NCBI RefSeq assembly: GCF_000189635.1
Contig: NW_002476163.1
Span: 620,001 to 684,000 of the forward strand
From: Tetrahymena thermophila SB210
Lineage: Eukaryota; Ciliophora; Oligohymenophorea; Hymenostomatida; Tetrahymenidae
Direction: 5' to 3'
DNA: 64,000 nt
The position numbers were made by a program, and so were the translations under genes. This document shows, one piece after another, positions 49,057 through 62,150 of this stretch (positions are counted from its first letter, which is position 1; each line of letters begins with the position of its first letter). The notes under the pieces were generated by a model. That model did no database searches, was not told the DNA's origin, and saw only the letters and a program-made list of their open reading frames with translations.

Positions 49057-52017
49057 TCAGTATTTGAGGTAGTTAACATTCTATTATAATTTAAAATAAT
49101 TTTTAGAATAAAAATCTTATATTAAGTTATTTAAATACTATAAAACTTCATCAAATAAATAAAAAAAAATTAAAATATTAAAATTTTAGTAATAGTTAAA
49201 AAAATTTTTGATTTTGGAATAGATTATATTAAATTATTAGTTAATAAGAATTTACATTTTATCAATTAAAATTATTTTGTTAACAAAATTAAATAAAATT
49301 TACTTTAATCTAAGATTTTTTATAAAGCTTAAAGTTGATACATTTTTTTCTAGCGACTATTCATCTCATCATTATATAAATTAGAATTTAATTATTTTAT
49401 TTCTTTTGAAAGCTACTGGACACTTTAATTGACTGATATTGGTTCTTCTGCTTTTTATAATTAGTACATTTATGGTGTATTACTTTCTTTGTTTCGTATC
49501 GGTTTTTTATTTGTGACAATAGAGTTTTATGAATTATTCAAATTAATAGATTTATTTATATCATTATTTTGGTAGTATTACTTATGAAGACTTAGCTAAT
49601 TTTTATGTATTGATTGCTTACTTTCTACAGAACTACATCTGCTTTTAGCTTATATTGGAGAGGCACTATCAAATTATTAATGCTAAAGTGGCAACCGTGG
49701 GTATTAATATTATTTTTAATATAATGAAGATTTATTTTATTATTTTTATGCAATAATTTATTTAATATGTTCAGATTTTTATGATGGAGGTGATGATTAT
49801 ATAGAAGGGATAACTTATTGTTATTAAGATTATCTTAAAGAAATGGAATTCTAGTTCAAACTTGAACTTCCTTTGTGATTATCATTCAAGCCTTTACTTT
49901 ATATTTCTACAGACGGATTTAATAGTTAAGATGGTATGCTTATTTGTTAATTCATCATATCACTTATATTACTTGACGATATATGAGAAATGTATTTATT
50001 TTTTCTTTGACGGTGGTATTAATTAGGTTGTAAAATTTCTGACTAAGAAGTTATTTAATTTGTTGTAGCTTAAGTAGATTCCGTTGTTTCGTATCTTGCC
50101 TGAGGCAATTTATCTTTTAACCCACGTAAAGACTTCCCAATACGAATTGTGCTTATTAATTCAGATTACATTTTTTGTTAGAAAGGAGTAAGAGAATCTG
50201 AAAAGAAATGCTGCATATCAGCCATTCTTTTTTTAATCACAGAAAATTTGAGAATTTCATCACAATTAGGACGCTATTCAGGGTTTACCCTTAATAATTA
50301 AGCAATGAAGAGGTTTAGCTCTTTGCTAAAGTGAGAAGGAATAGGATCGTAGACACCTCTTTATACCTATTGATTATAATATTTATAATAAATTATTATA
50401 GAAGTAGATCAAATAAATAAATATTGAATAGCTATGAAAATAAAAATTCAAAATATAAATTTGTCGATTCTTTTCTTAATTTATTTATTTATTTCTTGCT
50501 TTAAAAGTTTTTAAAGATCAAATAGATCACATAGATAATAGATTGATTAATGTATTCTATATTTTCATCCCACTAGCAAACTTAGAAGATGCTTTTTTGA
50601 TCAAAAAAAGATTGTTTAGTTAGATTAATTAAATTTTAATATTTTCTTATTGTAAATGATGCTTATATTTAGCTGAAATGCGATATTGCATATGACCATT
50701 TTTTTCTTCGATTTTTATCATTTGTTTAATATACTTTTTTTTTATTTTCATTCAATTTAATTTGGTTTTTGGCTCATAAATAAGAATAGATCAACAATAA
50801 ACTTATTAAATGTGTTAATTTTAAAAATTATTTTTATTAACCTTTTTAAATAAGTCTTCCATATCTTTTCCCTTAAATGGTGGTTTCAGAGCACACATTT
50901 CATATATAACACAGCCCAAACTCCAAATATCACTTTTATTATTGTAAGGTTTATCTTTCCAAACTTCTGGAGAGGCATAGTAAGGAGTACCAGTTTGAGT
51001 ATAAAGTAAACCGTTCACTTGTAGTTTTTTTGATACATTCAAGTCTCCCAACATAGCCCTTGTTTAATACTTATCTAAGAAAACATTAGCTGCCTTTAAA
51101 TCTCTATGCAATATATTTAAATCATGTAACGCTTTAATGCCTATGGTCATTTAAATAGCATATGACCAAATCATATCTTCCTCAATATATTTACCTGCTT
51201 TTGAAGCATGACGAATAATTCTAGCTAAATCGCCTCCCTCCGCATATTCCATTATAACACATAATTGATTGACTCCTTCATCATAAATAGCTTATTTGTA
51301 GCTGATTATATTCCTGCAGTTAATTGAAGCCAAAAATCTCACTTCATTTACTGCGTTTTCCCTTTCTTTTTCATTTAATTTCATCATCTTTATTCTTTTC
51401 AAAGCATATTCTTTTCCATCCTTTCCACGTCTAACTCTATACACAGTACTAAAAGAACCTTCGCCTAATTTGCTTAGAATTTCAAAATCTTAGAGTTCTT
51501 CGTCATGGAAATAAGTATTACCTTAGTGATGCTAAGGACTTTACTGTAAACTACTTGTGTTATTAGAATTATTTTTTGGATGTTACTTTACAAGTGGCTG
51601 CTACAGAGATTGCGATTATTAATTTATAAGATTATTTCTGTAATTTGATACCACTTATTAAACAGCTTCAGCTGAGGCATTTGATGCATGCTATAAAAAT
51701 TAATCATCTAAAATCGAAGAGCTCCTTAGAGGATTACTTTTCTTTTCCATTTAATTTTGTTATTACTACTATGGAGAGGATTATAAAACAGATTAATTAT
51801 TAGGTTGCAGGCTAATTGATCTATGATTTTAATGGGGAGGAGGTGTTTTAACTTAATCAGGACTTTTACGCTTATTCATGCTATTGTTACTCGAATTGTA
51901 AACTATTTATTTATTCTTTAAACCAATCTATCCGGTTTCATCTATAGATATTTCTCTCTTTTTTGAAGGAGATCCAATATCTTAAACACTGTTTGCATTG
52001 ATGTTTGGTAAATCCAT
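49057..52017 (-). CDS. NIMA-related (NEK) protein kinase
   Basis: Exons 52017-50842, 50366-49304 and probably 49145-49057, 775 residues. The first intron (50367-50841) is firm: it splits the kinase domain as LFKK|VQRGVYDPIPSHFS. The last intron and the stop at 49057 are tentative. Residues 1-170 are Ser/Gln/Asn-rich. The kinase domain is at about 175-435: glycine loop GEGSFSTV (185-192), K207 in YALKRI, HRDLKAANVFLD (H304), and GDLNVSK, where DLN (325-327) stands for DFG, then TGTPYYASPEVW and LRVNPEQRPNCDEIL. NEK hallmarks are the HRDLKAANVFL loop and the TPYYxSPE activation segment. The 340 or so residues after the domain are Gln/Ser-rich with a short C-terminal helix. NEKs in ciliates act in cilia length control and the cell cycle, so a ciliary role is plausible but inferred. 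Confidence 0.92.
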
Positions 52018-54024
52018 TTGAAAGAATTCACAAATCGCTAAAAAAATTATGTATTTATTTTACTTATTAATTATACTATCCAAAAAAATTATTGAATAAT
52101 ATTCAATTATTTATTTTATAATGCAAAAATTTATTTACTAAGTTTTAGATAATAAATTAATGCAATGTATTTTTATTCATCAAAATATTGATAAATTTTT
52201 GACTAGTGGATAATAATACTTATTTTTATTTTGACAAAACTACTTATTATTAATGTAAATACCTACTTATCTAGAACTTGATTATATTTTAATTTTTCAT
52301 ATAAGTGCAATCTTACATCAAGAAATACTTCTATTTAATTGATCTCCTTATAAAAAATAATTTAGTTTTACTTATAGTTAATCTATTACTATAATTACTC
52401 ATTTTTTATTTGTAACAAATACATAAAATAATCATTAAATACATTTTGCAAAGTCTTCAATTATTTGATAATTTAGATTTATTAAAATTAATTTTTATTT
52501 CTTTTTTTGTTTCAGGTTTCTGGACAATTTATTAATTTAATTTATAAAAATTTAGTTATAGTAATGACATAATATAGGTCAATTACTCTATATACTGAAA
52601 TATAGAAGAAATAAATATTTAGCTGAGATTTTAAGCCAATCATACAAAATATTTTGCTTTGATAATTGAAATAATTAATAATTAATTAAAAATTTAACAT
52701 TTATTCAAATACTCTAAGAATTTTATTTATTAAATTGATAAAAAATAAAACTAAAAAATTTTAAATAAAAAAACATTTTTAAATATTTAAGCTATTGAGA
52801 TTAATAAAAATCCCAAGTAGTTTTTATCCTTTATATTTGAATATTTATTTTTCTTTAATAGGGATTTTAAATTAAAAATCAATCCAACGATGAAAATTTA
52901 TAATTTTGGATACTTTAAAATTTTAATAAATATATTTAAGTTAACTTAATTAAATTATTTTAAATTGCTAATATAAAAAATTAAAAAGTTTTAAATTAGT
53001 TAATGTATTTTATTATAACTTTTTATTAATAAATCTAAAAATATTTTTATAAATTAGCATTTCATTTTTTAAATGTTTATCATTTACTCTCTTTAAAATC
53101 TTAAATTTATCTGTCCATTTATTTATTTAAATTATTATAAAAAATAATTGAAATCTAATAACTAAAATTAAATTTATTTTAGTTAAGCTAGTGTTAAATG
53201 TTAATTCTTTTTATAAAATAATGCTTATCCAATAAACTTAACTCTAGAATTATTTAAGTGAAGTTATTTTTAAAATATATAATAAGTTTATTTTTATAAT
53301 TATTATAAAATGTTTTGTTTAAAAATTCATATTATAAAGAGATAAGTAAAAGAATAATTCTTTGCAGATAATTTATAATAAAAAGAACCAAAATTATTTA
53401 TAATAATTAGTAATAGTTTTGAGTTTTTAATATAAGTAATGAAAATAAGCTTAAAAAAAAAAACTTTAATGATTAGTAAGTATTAATAGCTTTTCTGATC
53501 TGCATCCTTCAGGTTATTTACATTTTGACTTGTGATTTAGATTAAATCAAAATATTAAATATTATTTTTCAAAAATTAACTTTATGTTAAAAATTAATCT
53601 CAAGGGAAAATTTTATAAATTTGAAAGGTGAAAGTGAATAAAAATAATAAATATATCATCATACTTAATAATTTAAATTTTATGATTCTTTTTTATTATA
53701 GTAACTTATTACATATAAGCTATTAGGATTTGTTACTAATAATTGATTAAATTTGTCTTTTATATATTATTTATATATATATTTCTTTTATAAATTTAAT
53801 TTTACTCTATCTAAATAAAAGTCACTTTTTATTGATTATTGATTTAGATTGCTTATTATTTAACAACTCTAGTCAAATGATTTAAAAATTTCTAATCACC
53901 TAAGGTCAGAATTATTTTTGACAAGAGAGAACTTTATTTTAAAAGAAAATACTAATTAAAGAAGTAAATAATTCATAAAAAAATTTAAGCACTAAAACAG
54001 AATTATAACAAAAAAAGAGATCAA
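52018..54024. other. Divergent intergenic AT-rich stretch
   Basis: About 2 kb between the 5' ends of the NEK kinase (-) and the LRR gene (+). No coding signal was seen; promoters of both genes are expected here. Confidence 0.6.
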
Positions 54025-56380
54025 ATGGAATTAGAATAAATTAAAAAATAAATAAAGGGACTTTAGCCTTAGGTTTATTAAGGCTTAGATTAAGTTTTTT
54101 ACCAACTAAATTTAGATAGCAGATATGAATAGCTAACTTATTTTTTGAACAATAAGGATAAAGTTATTCTTTTAGGAAGTAATAAAATTCAAAGCATAAA
54201 GGTAGCTTTAGAATTTTCTAAATTAAATACTTAAACTGAAATGTGCAATAAATTTAAGAGTATAATATTTTCAACAATTTTATTATATTTATTTATTTAT
54301 TATTTTGAAAAGAACAAGATAAAACGATTCAAAAATTTTAAAATTTACCAATAAATGAATCTTTTTTTGTTAAAGATTTTAAGCTAGTAGAATACTAATT
54401 AGGTGAATGTAAATTCATTAAAAATAAACAACTTTTTATAAAATTTTTATTTAAAAATAGATGAATTCTCTTAAAGTGAAGTAAAAATTTTAGAATAAAC
54501 AATTTACTGTTAAACTTATTAAAATTTCTAATTTATAGGTAAAGAGCGAATTTATTAATTTAGTTAACAGGTTAAAAATAGAGTGTTGGTAATTAATTAA
54601 TATTTTTAAACAGATTTCTTAAACTAGCTCAAATAACATTTGTTATATGATGTTTTTTTTTTTAGAAATATCAAATTATGAATTATAAAAAATTATAAAA
54701 ATAGTGATAATAAGGATAGATAATCCATTTTATAAATAACTCCAATATTAAAAACTACTAACTTAAAGAAACTAACTACAGTTTTCCAGTAAATTACTTT
54801 CTATATTCATATAAGATATTATAATGTAAATTTTAAATAGAACTGTAAAAAACTTTGAGTTTATAGACAAGATTTATGCAGAAATTTCTAAAGTTTTATC
54901 TTTGACTCATTTAGACTTTATCCTTTAGTAATCAATTATTTAAATTATTTTATTTATAAAATTTTAAAACTAAAAATTAGTTAGAGTGAAGTAAATTTAC
55001 AAATAATTTTAGAACGCATAGCATCTTTGCTACTTTTAGAAGATTTAGGCATTAATTTGAGGTAAAAAATTTTTAATATATTTTTCAAAGAATGTTTAAT
55101 TAAATAAATTGATTCAAAATATATTTTAAATAAAAAGCTCAGTAAATGTTTCTTCTAAAAGTTTATATGACTTTATATAAGGATTATAAGGTTTAGAAAG
55201 ATTAAAATCTTTTAAGATATATCTAGAGTAACTTTAATTTTTTAATTTTACTAACAATAAATTACTAATTTATAGTGATATAGATTTAAATCAAAATGAA
55301 AATGGAGATGATAGATTATACTTTTTAAACAGTTTAAGTAAACTAAAACACTTAGAAAATTTAGAAATTAAACTTTTGTAAAACTTTATTATTTAGAATA
55401 ATTTTTTCAACAGTTTATAATTATTAAAAGTTCCTTTAAATTAATCCCTGAAAATTATGAATCTTTTAGTAATCTAATTTTAGATCATAGTAAACTATAG
55501 TCCTTAAAATTGAATCTTTAGTAAAATTGATAAAATAAAAACTTAGCTAACTATTATTTAATAATAGTGGAAACTAAATAGGCTGCTCAGGTATAAAAAA
55601 TATATCACAAGGAATTTCAAAATTATAAAATCTTAAAAGATTAGATTTGACATTTTGGTAAAATTCAAAAAAAATTAATTGAAAATAATTTAAATACCAT
55701 AAAAAAAAGTTATGGTGAAATAAATGATGAAGGAATTATTATTCTAGGCAATAGTGTTTCTTAATGCCTACAGATATAATATATCTATTTATAACTTTCG
55801 TAAATTATTTTTTTAGAAAGTATTATGTAATTTTTTTAGATAAAACTAAATAGGAAATGACGGTTTTATCTAATTTGGAGAAAAGATAAGCAATTTAAAA
55901 AATTTAACAGAATTCGAAATATTTTCTTCGTAATTTTTTAATTTTAATAACGAAAATCCAAAATTTATTTATTAAATAACATATTTCATTAATTATTAGA
56001 GTAAATTAAATTTCCTCTTAAGGGTTAACTTTATTCACTCAATCAATAATGAAGTGTCCTAATCTCATTAATTTCGTTTTCTGTTCAACGTAAATTTTAT
56101 TCTAAAAAAAATTAATCTAATTTTTTAAAAGATTTAATAATTTTAGAGTATAAGCCATTCAATAATCTCTTGAAACAATTTTAAAAAATAAAAAATTAAT
56201 TAAAGTTTATCTTGATTTTAGGTAAATTAATTTTATATAAAATATAAATTAAATTTTATTTGATTTTTTTTTTTTTCAAGTAATGTCACTGAAGAATAAT
56301 ATGATTCAGCTCCTTTAAAAGGTGCTTTAAAAAAGATGTTCTTAAATAAATATTGCATAGAAGCTGAAATTTATTTATGA
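54025..56380 (+). CDS. Leucine-rich-repeat protein, one phase-2 intron per repeat
   Basis: A multi-exon LRR gene starting at ATG 54025 and ending at TGA 56378-56380; not all exons are resolved. Clear repeats include ASLLLLEDLGINLR, GLERLKSFKIYL, GDDRLYFLNSLSKLKHLENL, NLKRLDLTFW, GNDGFIQFGEKISNLKNL and KKLIKVYLDFS. These resemble RI-type LRRs of about 28-35 residues. At least eight donors fall at the same point of a repeat, each in phase 2 (54789, 54928, 55062, 55228, 55658, 55800, 55930, 56222), each just after the L-x-L-x-(F/L) strand. The first exon (from 54025) encodes a hydrophilic 70-residue leader with no known domain. No internal stop inside a clear exon was noted, so I treat it as a gene rather than a pseudogene. 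LRRs mediate protein binding; the partner is unknown. Confidence 0.68.
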
Positions 56381-56611
56381 ATATTTTTTAGTTGACCTAT
56401 TGTTAAAACTCTATGTTATTTTCATATATTCTATTTTTGTAAATTGCAAATAAATATCTGATTTTTAAAATTGTTTAAAACTATCATTATAATCAATGAA
56501 AAATTGTTTTAAAACAGAAAATTATTCTTAAATATTTATATTTTAAATTAATTGATTACTCATAACTTAAAAAAATTACAATTTATTTATAAATCTTTTT
56601 TATATAGTTAG

Positions 56612-59600
56612 TCATTAGCGTTTATTTATAGGAATAGTTTGCATTTATATATGTGTAGATTATTAGTTGTTAGGTGGTAATTAGTAAACGTTGATTATTT
56701 TGTTTTACTACTCAGATTACTATCTTTTAATTTATTAAGATTAACTTTATTTTAAATTATTAACGTCAATTATTGATGAGCCTTATGCAGCTAAAGCCTG
56801 TTGCTCACAATTTTAAGCTATTTCATTGAATATTTACTCTAAGGTTGTTTAGTTAACCATGTAAGAACTTATATGTAGTTTTTCTTAATTTTCGTACATC
56901 ATGCCAAATATTTCTCCTATTGTTTTTTTGGTAACTATTTAGACCTTCATAAAATTATTAAACTGCTCTAAGATATTGAAGTGATCAGTATTTTATTATA
57001 AGAACTGTAATATCTTATAGTTTAAATTGTATAAATAAATCTTTTCTAACAAAATTTATAGTTCTACTGAGTGGTTACCTTAAATCTCATAGAATATTTA
57101 AGCTGCAAATCCTTTTTCACTTATCTATTCACTAAAGTTTGTTTGGTTAATTTCTTTTAATATACCTTAAATATTTTCACCATTTACTTCCATATTTAAG
57201 TTTTTTCCTTTTGCTATTTAAGTTAATTCATGTACTGATGGAAGGTAAGTCTTAATATCAAGTTCATAGCCTTTTCCGAACTTATTTTTTAAGTGTTAAA
57301 TACTTCCTAGGCATTAAAGGTTACCACTTACAACAATACCGACTTTTGTTCCTAGAGCTTCAGCTTCTTCCATCGAGTGAGTTGTAAGAATGATTGATGA
57401 TTTCTTACGAAGGGTTGCAATACGACTAATAACATCCCACATAAAACGACGATTACCTGGGTCCATTCCTGTTGAAGGCTCATCCAAAAATACTATTGGA
57501 GGGTTGGCAAGCATTGCAATAGCAACAGAAAGCTTACGTTTGTTACCACCAGAATAAGTTCTGCTACAAATATGTTCAAATTTACGCAAATTCATTTCAT
57601 CTAGTTTTTCATCTACAGCACGAGGTATCATTTCTTATGGAATACCCTTGATAGCTGCATAGAGCTCAAGGTGTTCACGAGCTGTCAAATTATCAAGTAG
57701 GGCATCAAATTAAGGACAGTATCCAATGTACTACTAAGCGATGGACATCTACTCAGGGATTTTAAAACCTTCGATGTATGCTTCACCTGATCCAATAGTC
57801 TCTTCGCCTGTGAGCATTCTCATGGTGGTTGTTTTACCAGCTCCATTAGTTCCTAAGAAGCAGAAAACTTCACCATATTTCAATCCAAAATTAATGTTAT
57901 CAACAGCGACTTTTGGTTTTCCATTATTTTAAATAAAAACTTTCCTTAGATTTCTGACTAGGATTGTGTATTCAGAAGGGTTAGCTGTTTCAATGAGATT
58001 TTTCTCTGACTGTACATCATTATCCATAGGTTTTGGAATATAAGGGAAATTATTTTCTCTATTTAGTACTGTCTTTCTTGCTCTAAAGTACTCAATTGAA
58101 ATTAAGACAAGAATAAAAAATATAAACATTATTATAAGGAAAAGTATATCTCCTCCTGCCATATCCATATCCATTTGACTAGGAAGGGAGCTGTAGTTAT
58201 ATAATAATTAGTATGCTTTTATGCTAGCCAAATTAGATATACCATAAGCATATGAAAAGCAAGGGAACAAACGGAATATATAATGTAATTTTATTGCTAT
58301 GTATTTAGTTGTATCAATAAGCCTAAGTACAGCAAAAGTAACACTTCCAATTCCACCAATAATAAAGTTGAAGAAAAATTAAATTAGTTGAGCATTTCCA
58401 TAGTCTTTGTGTAAAAATGAGCACACATAGACAAATGATATCAAACAAGGTCCATATAATATGAATATTAAGTAAAAATATCCAAAATTTCCATCATCAG
58501 TAACAGATGATATATTGAACGCATAAGCAAATAGTGGGCTTATCAAGGCGGGTACAAGGTATTTAATTAGATCAATTATGAAATTTGATAACCAGTATGC
58601 CAATAAACTAACTCCACTTACTATTTATTGATGTTTGATGTGTTCTTCTCTTTCACGGACTATATAAGTAATTAAGCTAGCAGGTATAAATGCCATTCCA
58701 ATTGAGAATATTAAAGAAATAACAATTCCTTTGATTGTTCCTTAAAAACTATTTTTTTGATATAAATTATAAGTAAGAAAAAATGATAAAAAATTTATTT
58801 ACCTTTTTGTGTAAGCAGTAAGTAAAAGAGGTTAATTATTAACAATAATTTTAATGTTTCTTCCAAGTATTTAGTTTATGATAGCATTATTCATCATATT
58901 TATAGAGATGGGAGCCATATTGGGATTTATTGAATTTACAAATGAATAGTATTAATAATCAGTTGGTAAATTACTAGTCACAAATAACCCAATTTTTAAG
59001 TCTGTTGTCTTTTTTTCAAATAGCTCATTGTTAAAATCTTAAACAGTAGCACTTTTAGACATGATATTTTCAGAATTCGAATAAGTTTATAAATAATTTT
59101 AAACATTATTAGTTTATCCACCGATGTAAATTTAATTAAAATCGTCATATTGATCTAATGTAAGTTATAAATTTGGCCAATTATTAAATGCAGTAGTAGT
59201 AGACACCAAGAATCCAATGACAATCATAATTATAGGTAGCAAAAGTTCACAAACAAAAGATCTAGAGTCTCTCTTAAAATAGTGATATCTTTTTACTATC
59301 AAAGCTCGTAAATGGGTTTTAAATATATTAAATCTTCCTTATACACGCTCTTTATTAAAGTCAAAATCAATATGACTTTACTAATCTTTAACAGCAGATT
59401 ATTTTTTTTCTAAGATGAAATGATTTTCATTCATAGATGCCACCTTTAAGAAGACTTGTTCTAATGTTGTATTTGACACTCCATACGAACGTATCATCAA
59501 ACTTTTTTTATTCTTTTCTATATTTTCAAAAAGTTCTTTAAATACAGGAACATGCTTTTTCGGTACTTAGAATGCTATTTCAGCTGAAACATCACTGATA

Positions 59601-62150
59601 ATTTCGCAGTCTGGAATATACTTTTTCATTAATTCAATAATTGGTTAGGAAGGAGAATTGTTTTCTTCTTTCACAAAAGTAAAGTTGTATCCAGCTCCAT
59701 AACTGTCCTTTAAGAATACGTTTGAACCTATACACTTGATTTTACCATCAGATATAATACCAATTCTATCACCCAAGTAATCGGCTTCATCCATGAAATG
59801 AGTTGTGAGAATGATAATTTTTGAAGATTTATAGTTTTTAAGCATATCCCAAATGTGTCTTCTAGCAGATACATCCATACCGCTTGTAGGCTCATCTAAA
59901 ATAATGACATCACTTCCTCCTATGAAAGCAATAGCAACAGATAGCTTTCTCTTTTGACCTCCTGAAAGACTTGAACTTATAATATTAGTTTTTTCAACCA
60001 AATCAACATCTTTAATTATTTTGGTGACTGCGCTTTCTATTTTATCATTAGGCATTCCTTTGAGGGTAGCAAATAATTCTAAGTGTTCTTTAACAGTCAA
60101 CTAGTCAAATAAAATATCATGTTGAGGGCAAACACCTTATAAAATTAATTTATTTAACTATAAATATATTTTTGTAATTTTTATATAAAAATACCTAAAA
60201 ATTTTCTGATCTAATCCATATTTGTTCTGATATCCAAACCCTTAATATAAGCTGTACCAGAGGTAGGAGTAAGCATACCTGTTAAGATAGACATAGTGGT
60301 CGTTTTTCCTGCTCCGTTATGTCCTAAAAATGAGAATACCTAACCAGAATACATTTGTAAGGTAATTCTGTTTACTGCTATTTTTTACTATCCATCAACT
60401 TAGAAAATTTTTTCTAAATCTTGGATTTGAATTGTCTGTTAAATTAAAATATAAATAAATAAATAAATATTAAGCCTTATTATGGTTAAAAAAATTACTT
60501 TTCCTTCATTTTCTTGTTTTTTCTTTTCAACATCAACATCTTCTATTAAAGCTTCAACATCATCTGCTTTTATTGGTGTCTACTATGACTTTTTTATATT
60601 TGAAGAGTAATTTATTCCTAAGAAGAATAAAGGATGCTTTTTTTGACCAAATTCATTAGGGAAGACTTAATCAAGATACAGGAATAAAACCAAGTATATA
60701 ACACAGTTAATTATGCACGAATTAAAACTGTAAATAAGCTTTTATTAATCAATTGCCTTATCAACATCACCAAATCCAAAATTTTTTTACATTCCCTCAT
60801 AAATCAAAAATACTCTAGCAGCTATGCCTACTGCGCTTTAAGGAAAGATAGAAACAGTTTAATAATCACTACTTTTTGGGTTCTATAAAAATTTATAAAA
60901 TTATATAAATAATGGAAAAATATAAATGTAAATCTTACAATTTTATTCATCATAAACATAGTAAATATAAACTAAAGAAGGAAGAAAACAGTTGCAGTAA
61001 GAATGCCAGGACGTTAGCGAGTAAAAAATACAGTGATAAAAAGACTCTAAGCAAGTAAGGCTAAACAGTATAAGTAGTAATAAAAGAAAAATACAAAGAA
61101 GTCAGTATACGTCACAACTAGCAGCTTTAAGATGATAGTAACTAAGAGAGATACAAAGAAATAATAAACTAAATAGGTAATAACCCAACTCAAGTAGAAA
61201 GGTGCTTTTCCTAAACCCATCATCATCATACCTTCTTTGATTCTCTTTTCTTTTTCACTAAGAATTCTAGAAGTCATTCTTAAAAAGGAAGCTATCATAG
61301 GCAATACAATATAAAAGTTCATGTTTGAACCTAATAATGTTGCTATATTATCTTTAGTGTATGCTTCTCTTTTAATAGGGCTTAGTTTAGGTGTTATCTT
61401 TAAATTCTAGTTTCCGCTTTCTTGTTGCAAGATAATATTGCTCACAAAGTTAACAATTCTTGTAAAACCTGAGTTTATATAATCTTCAACAAGACTATCT
61501 TATTCTCTACATTTATTGTATTAATTTAAAATATAAAAATTTATAAAATTATTAATACTTAACAATGAAGGATGTTTCTTTTTAATAAGGAACTTCTGTG
61601 CTTAATGTGAGATTATAAGAAATTTAGTAATTATAATTTCCATTATTCCATTCTGTGAAGATAACGCCAAAGCAAATTTTAGGAGGATAGTCATAAATAT
61701 AACCTTCTCTAGTAATATGATTGTCATATTCTTCTTTATCTTTGAAAAATGTTACACTAATATCAGGATATTCTATTAATTATAAATAATATTATATTAT
61801 AAATTATTATAGAAAGATTAATTACATGAGAGCACTTTTGCAAGAGCTTAAGTGATTGGAACGTCAGGAGCTAAACCAACCTTTCCTCCGTAATTTTTAT
61901 CAGTACAATCTTAAATAGTGGAGTGAATTCCGTTAGCGATAAGGCTTGGATCCCAAGCAGGAGTAAGAGTTTATGAAATTGGTAGGTAATCAAGTTCACT
62001 AATTGTTTCTTTAACAATAGAAAGCCTCAATAGGAAAAGTATGAAGCAGAAAAATATAGGTATAAATATTTCGCAGCAAGTTCCTTTGAGATCTCTTTTC
62101 CATAAGATAAAATTCTTCTTTAGAAGACCTTTCAAATGATTATAAATCAT
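56612..62150 (-). CDS. Full-length ABCA-type ABC transporter
   Basis: Seven exons with consistent phases: 62150-61826, 61772-61559, 61506-60939, 60882-60499, 60435-60195, 60135-58803 and 58748-56612; 1733 residues, stop TGA 56614-56612. Layout is TMD1-NBD1-TMD2-NBD2. TMD1 starts with a membrane anchor ([14 protein letters not shown]), a large extracytosolic loop, then the [20 protein letters not shown] segment typical of ABCA. NBD1: Walker [10 protein letters not shown] (K541), signature [10 protein letters not shown], Walker [13 protein letters not shown], switch [13 protein letters not shown]2: Walker [10 protein letters not shown] (K1327), signature [10 protein letters not shown], Walker [13 protein letters not shown], switch [11 protein letters not shown] Gln-rich tail of about 60 residues follows. 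Both ATP sites have all catalytic residues, so it should hydrolyse ATP. ABCA transporters move lipids across membranes; the substrate cannot be inferred. It lies alone, convergent with the LRR gene (231 bp apart). Confidence 0.96.
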
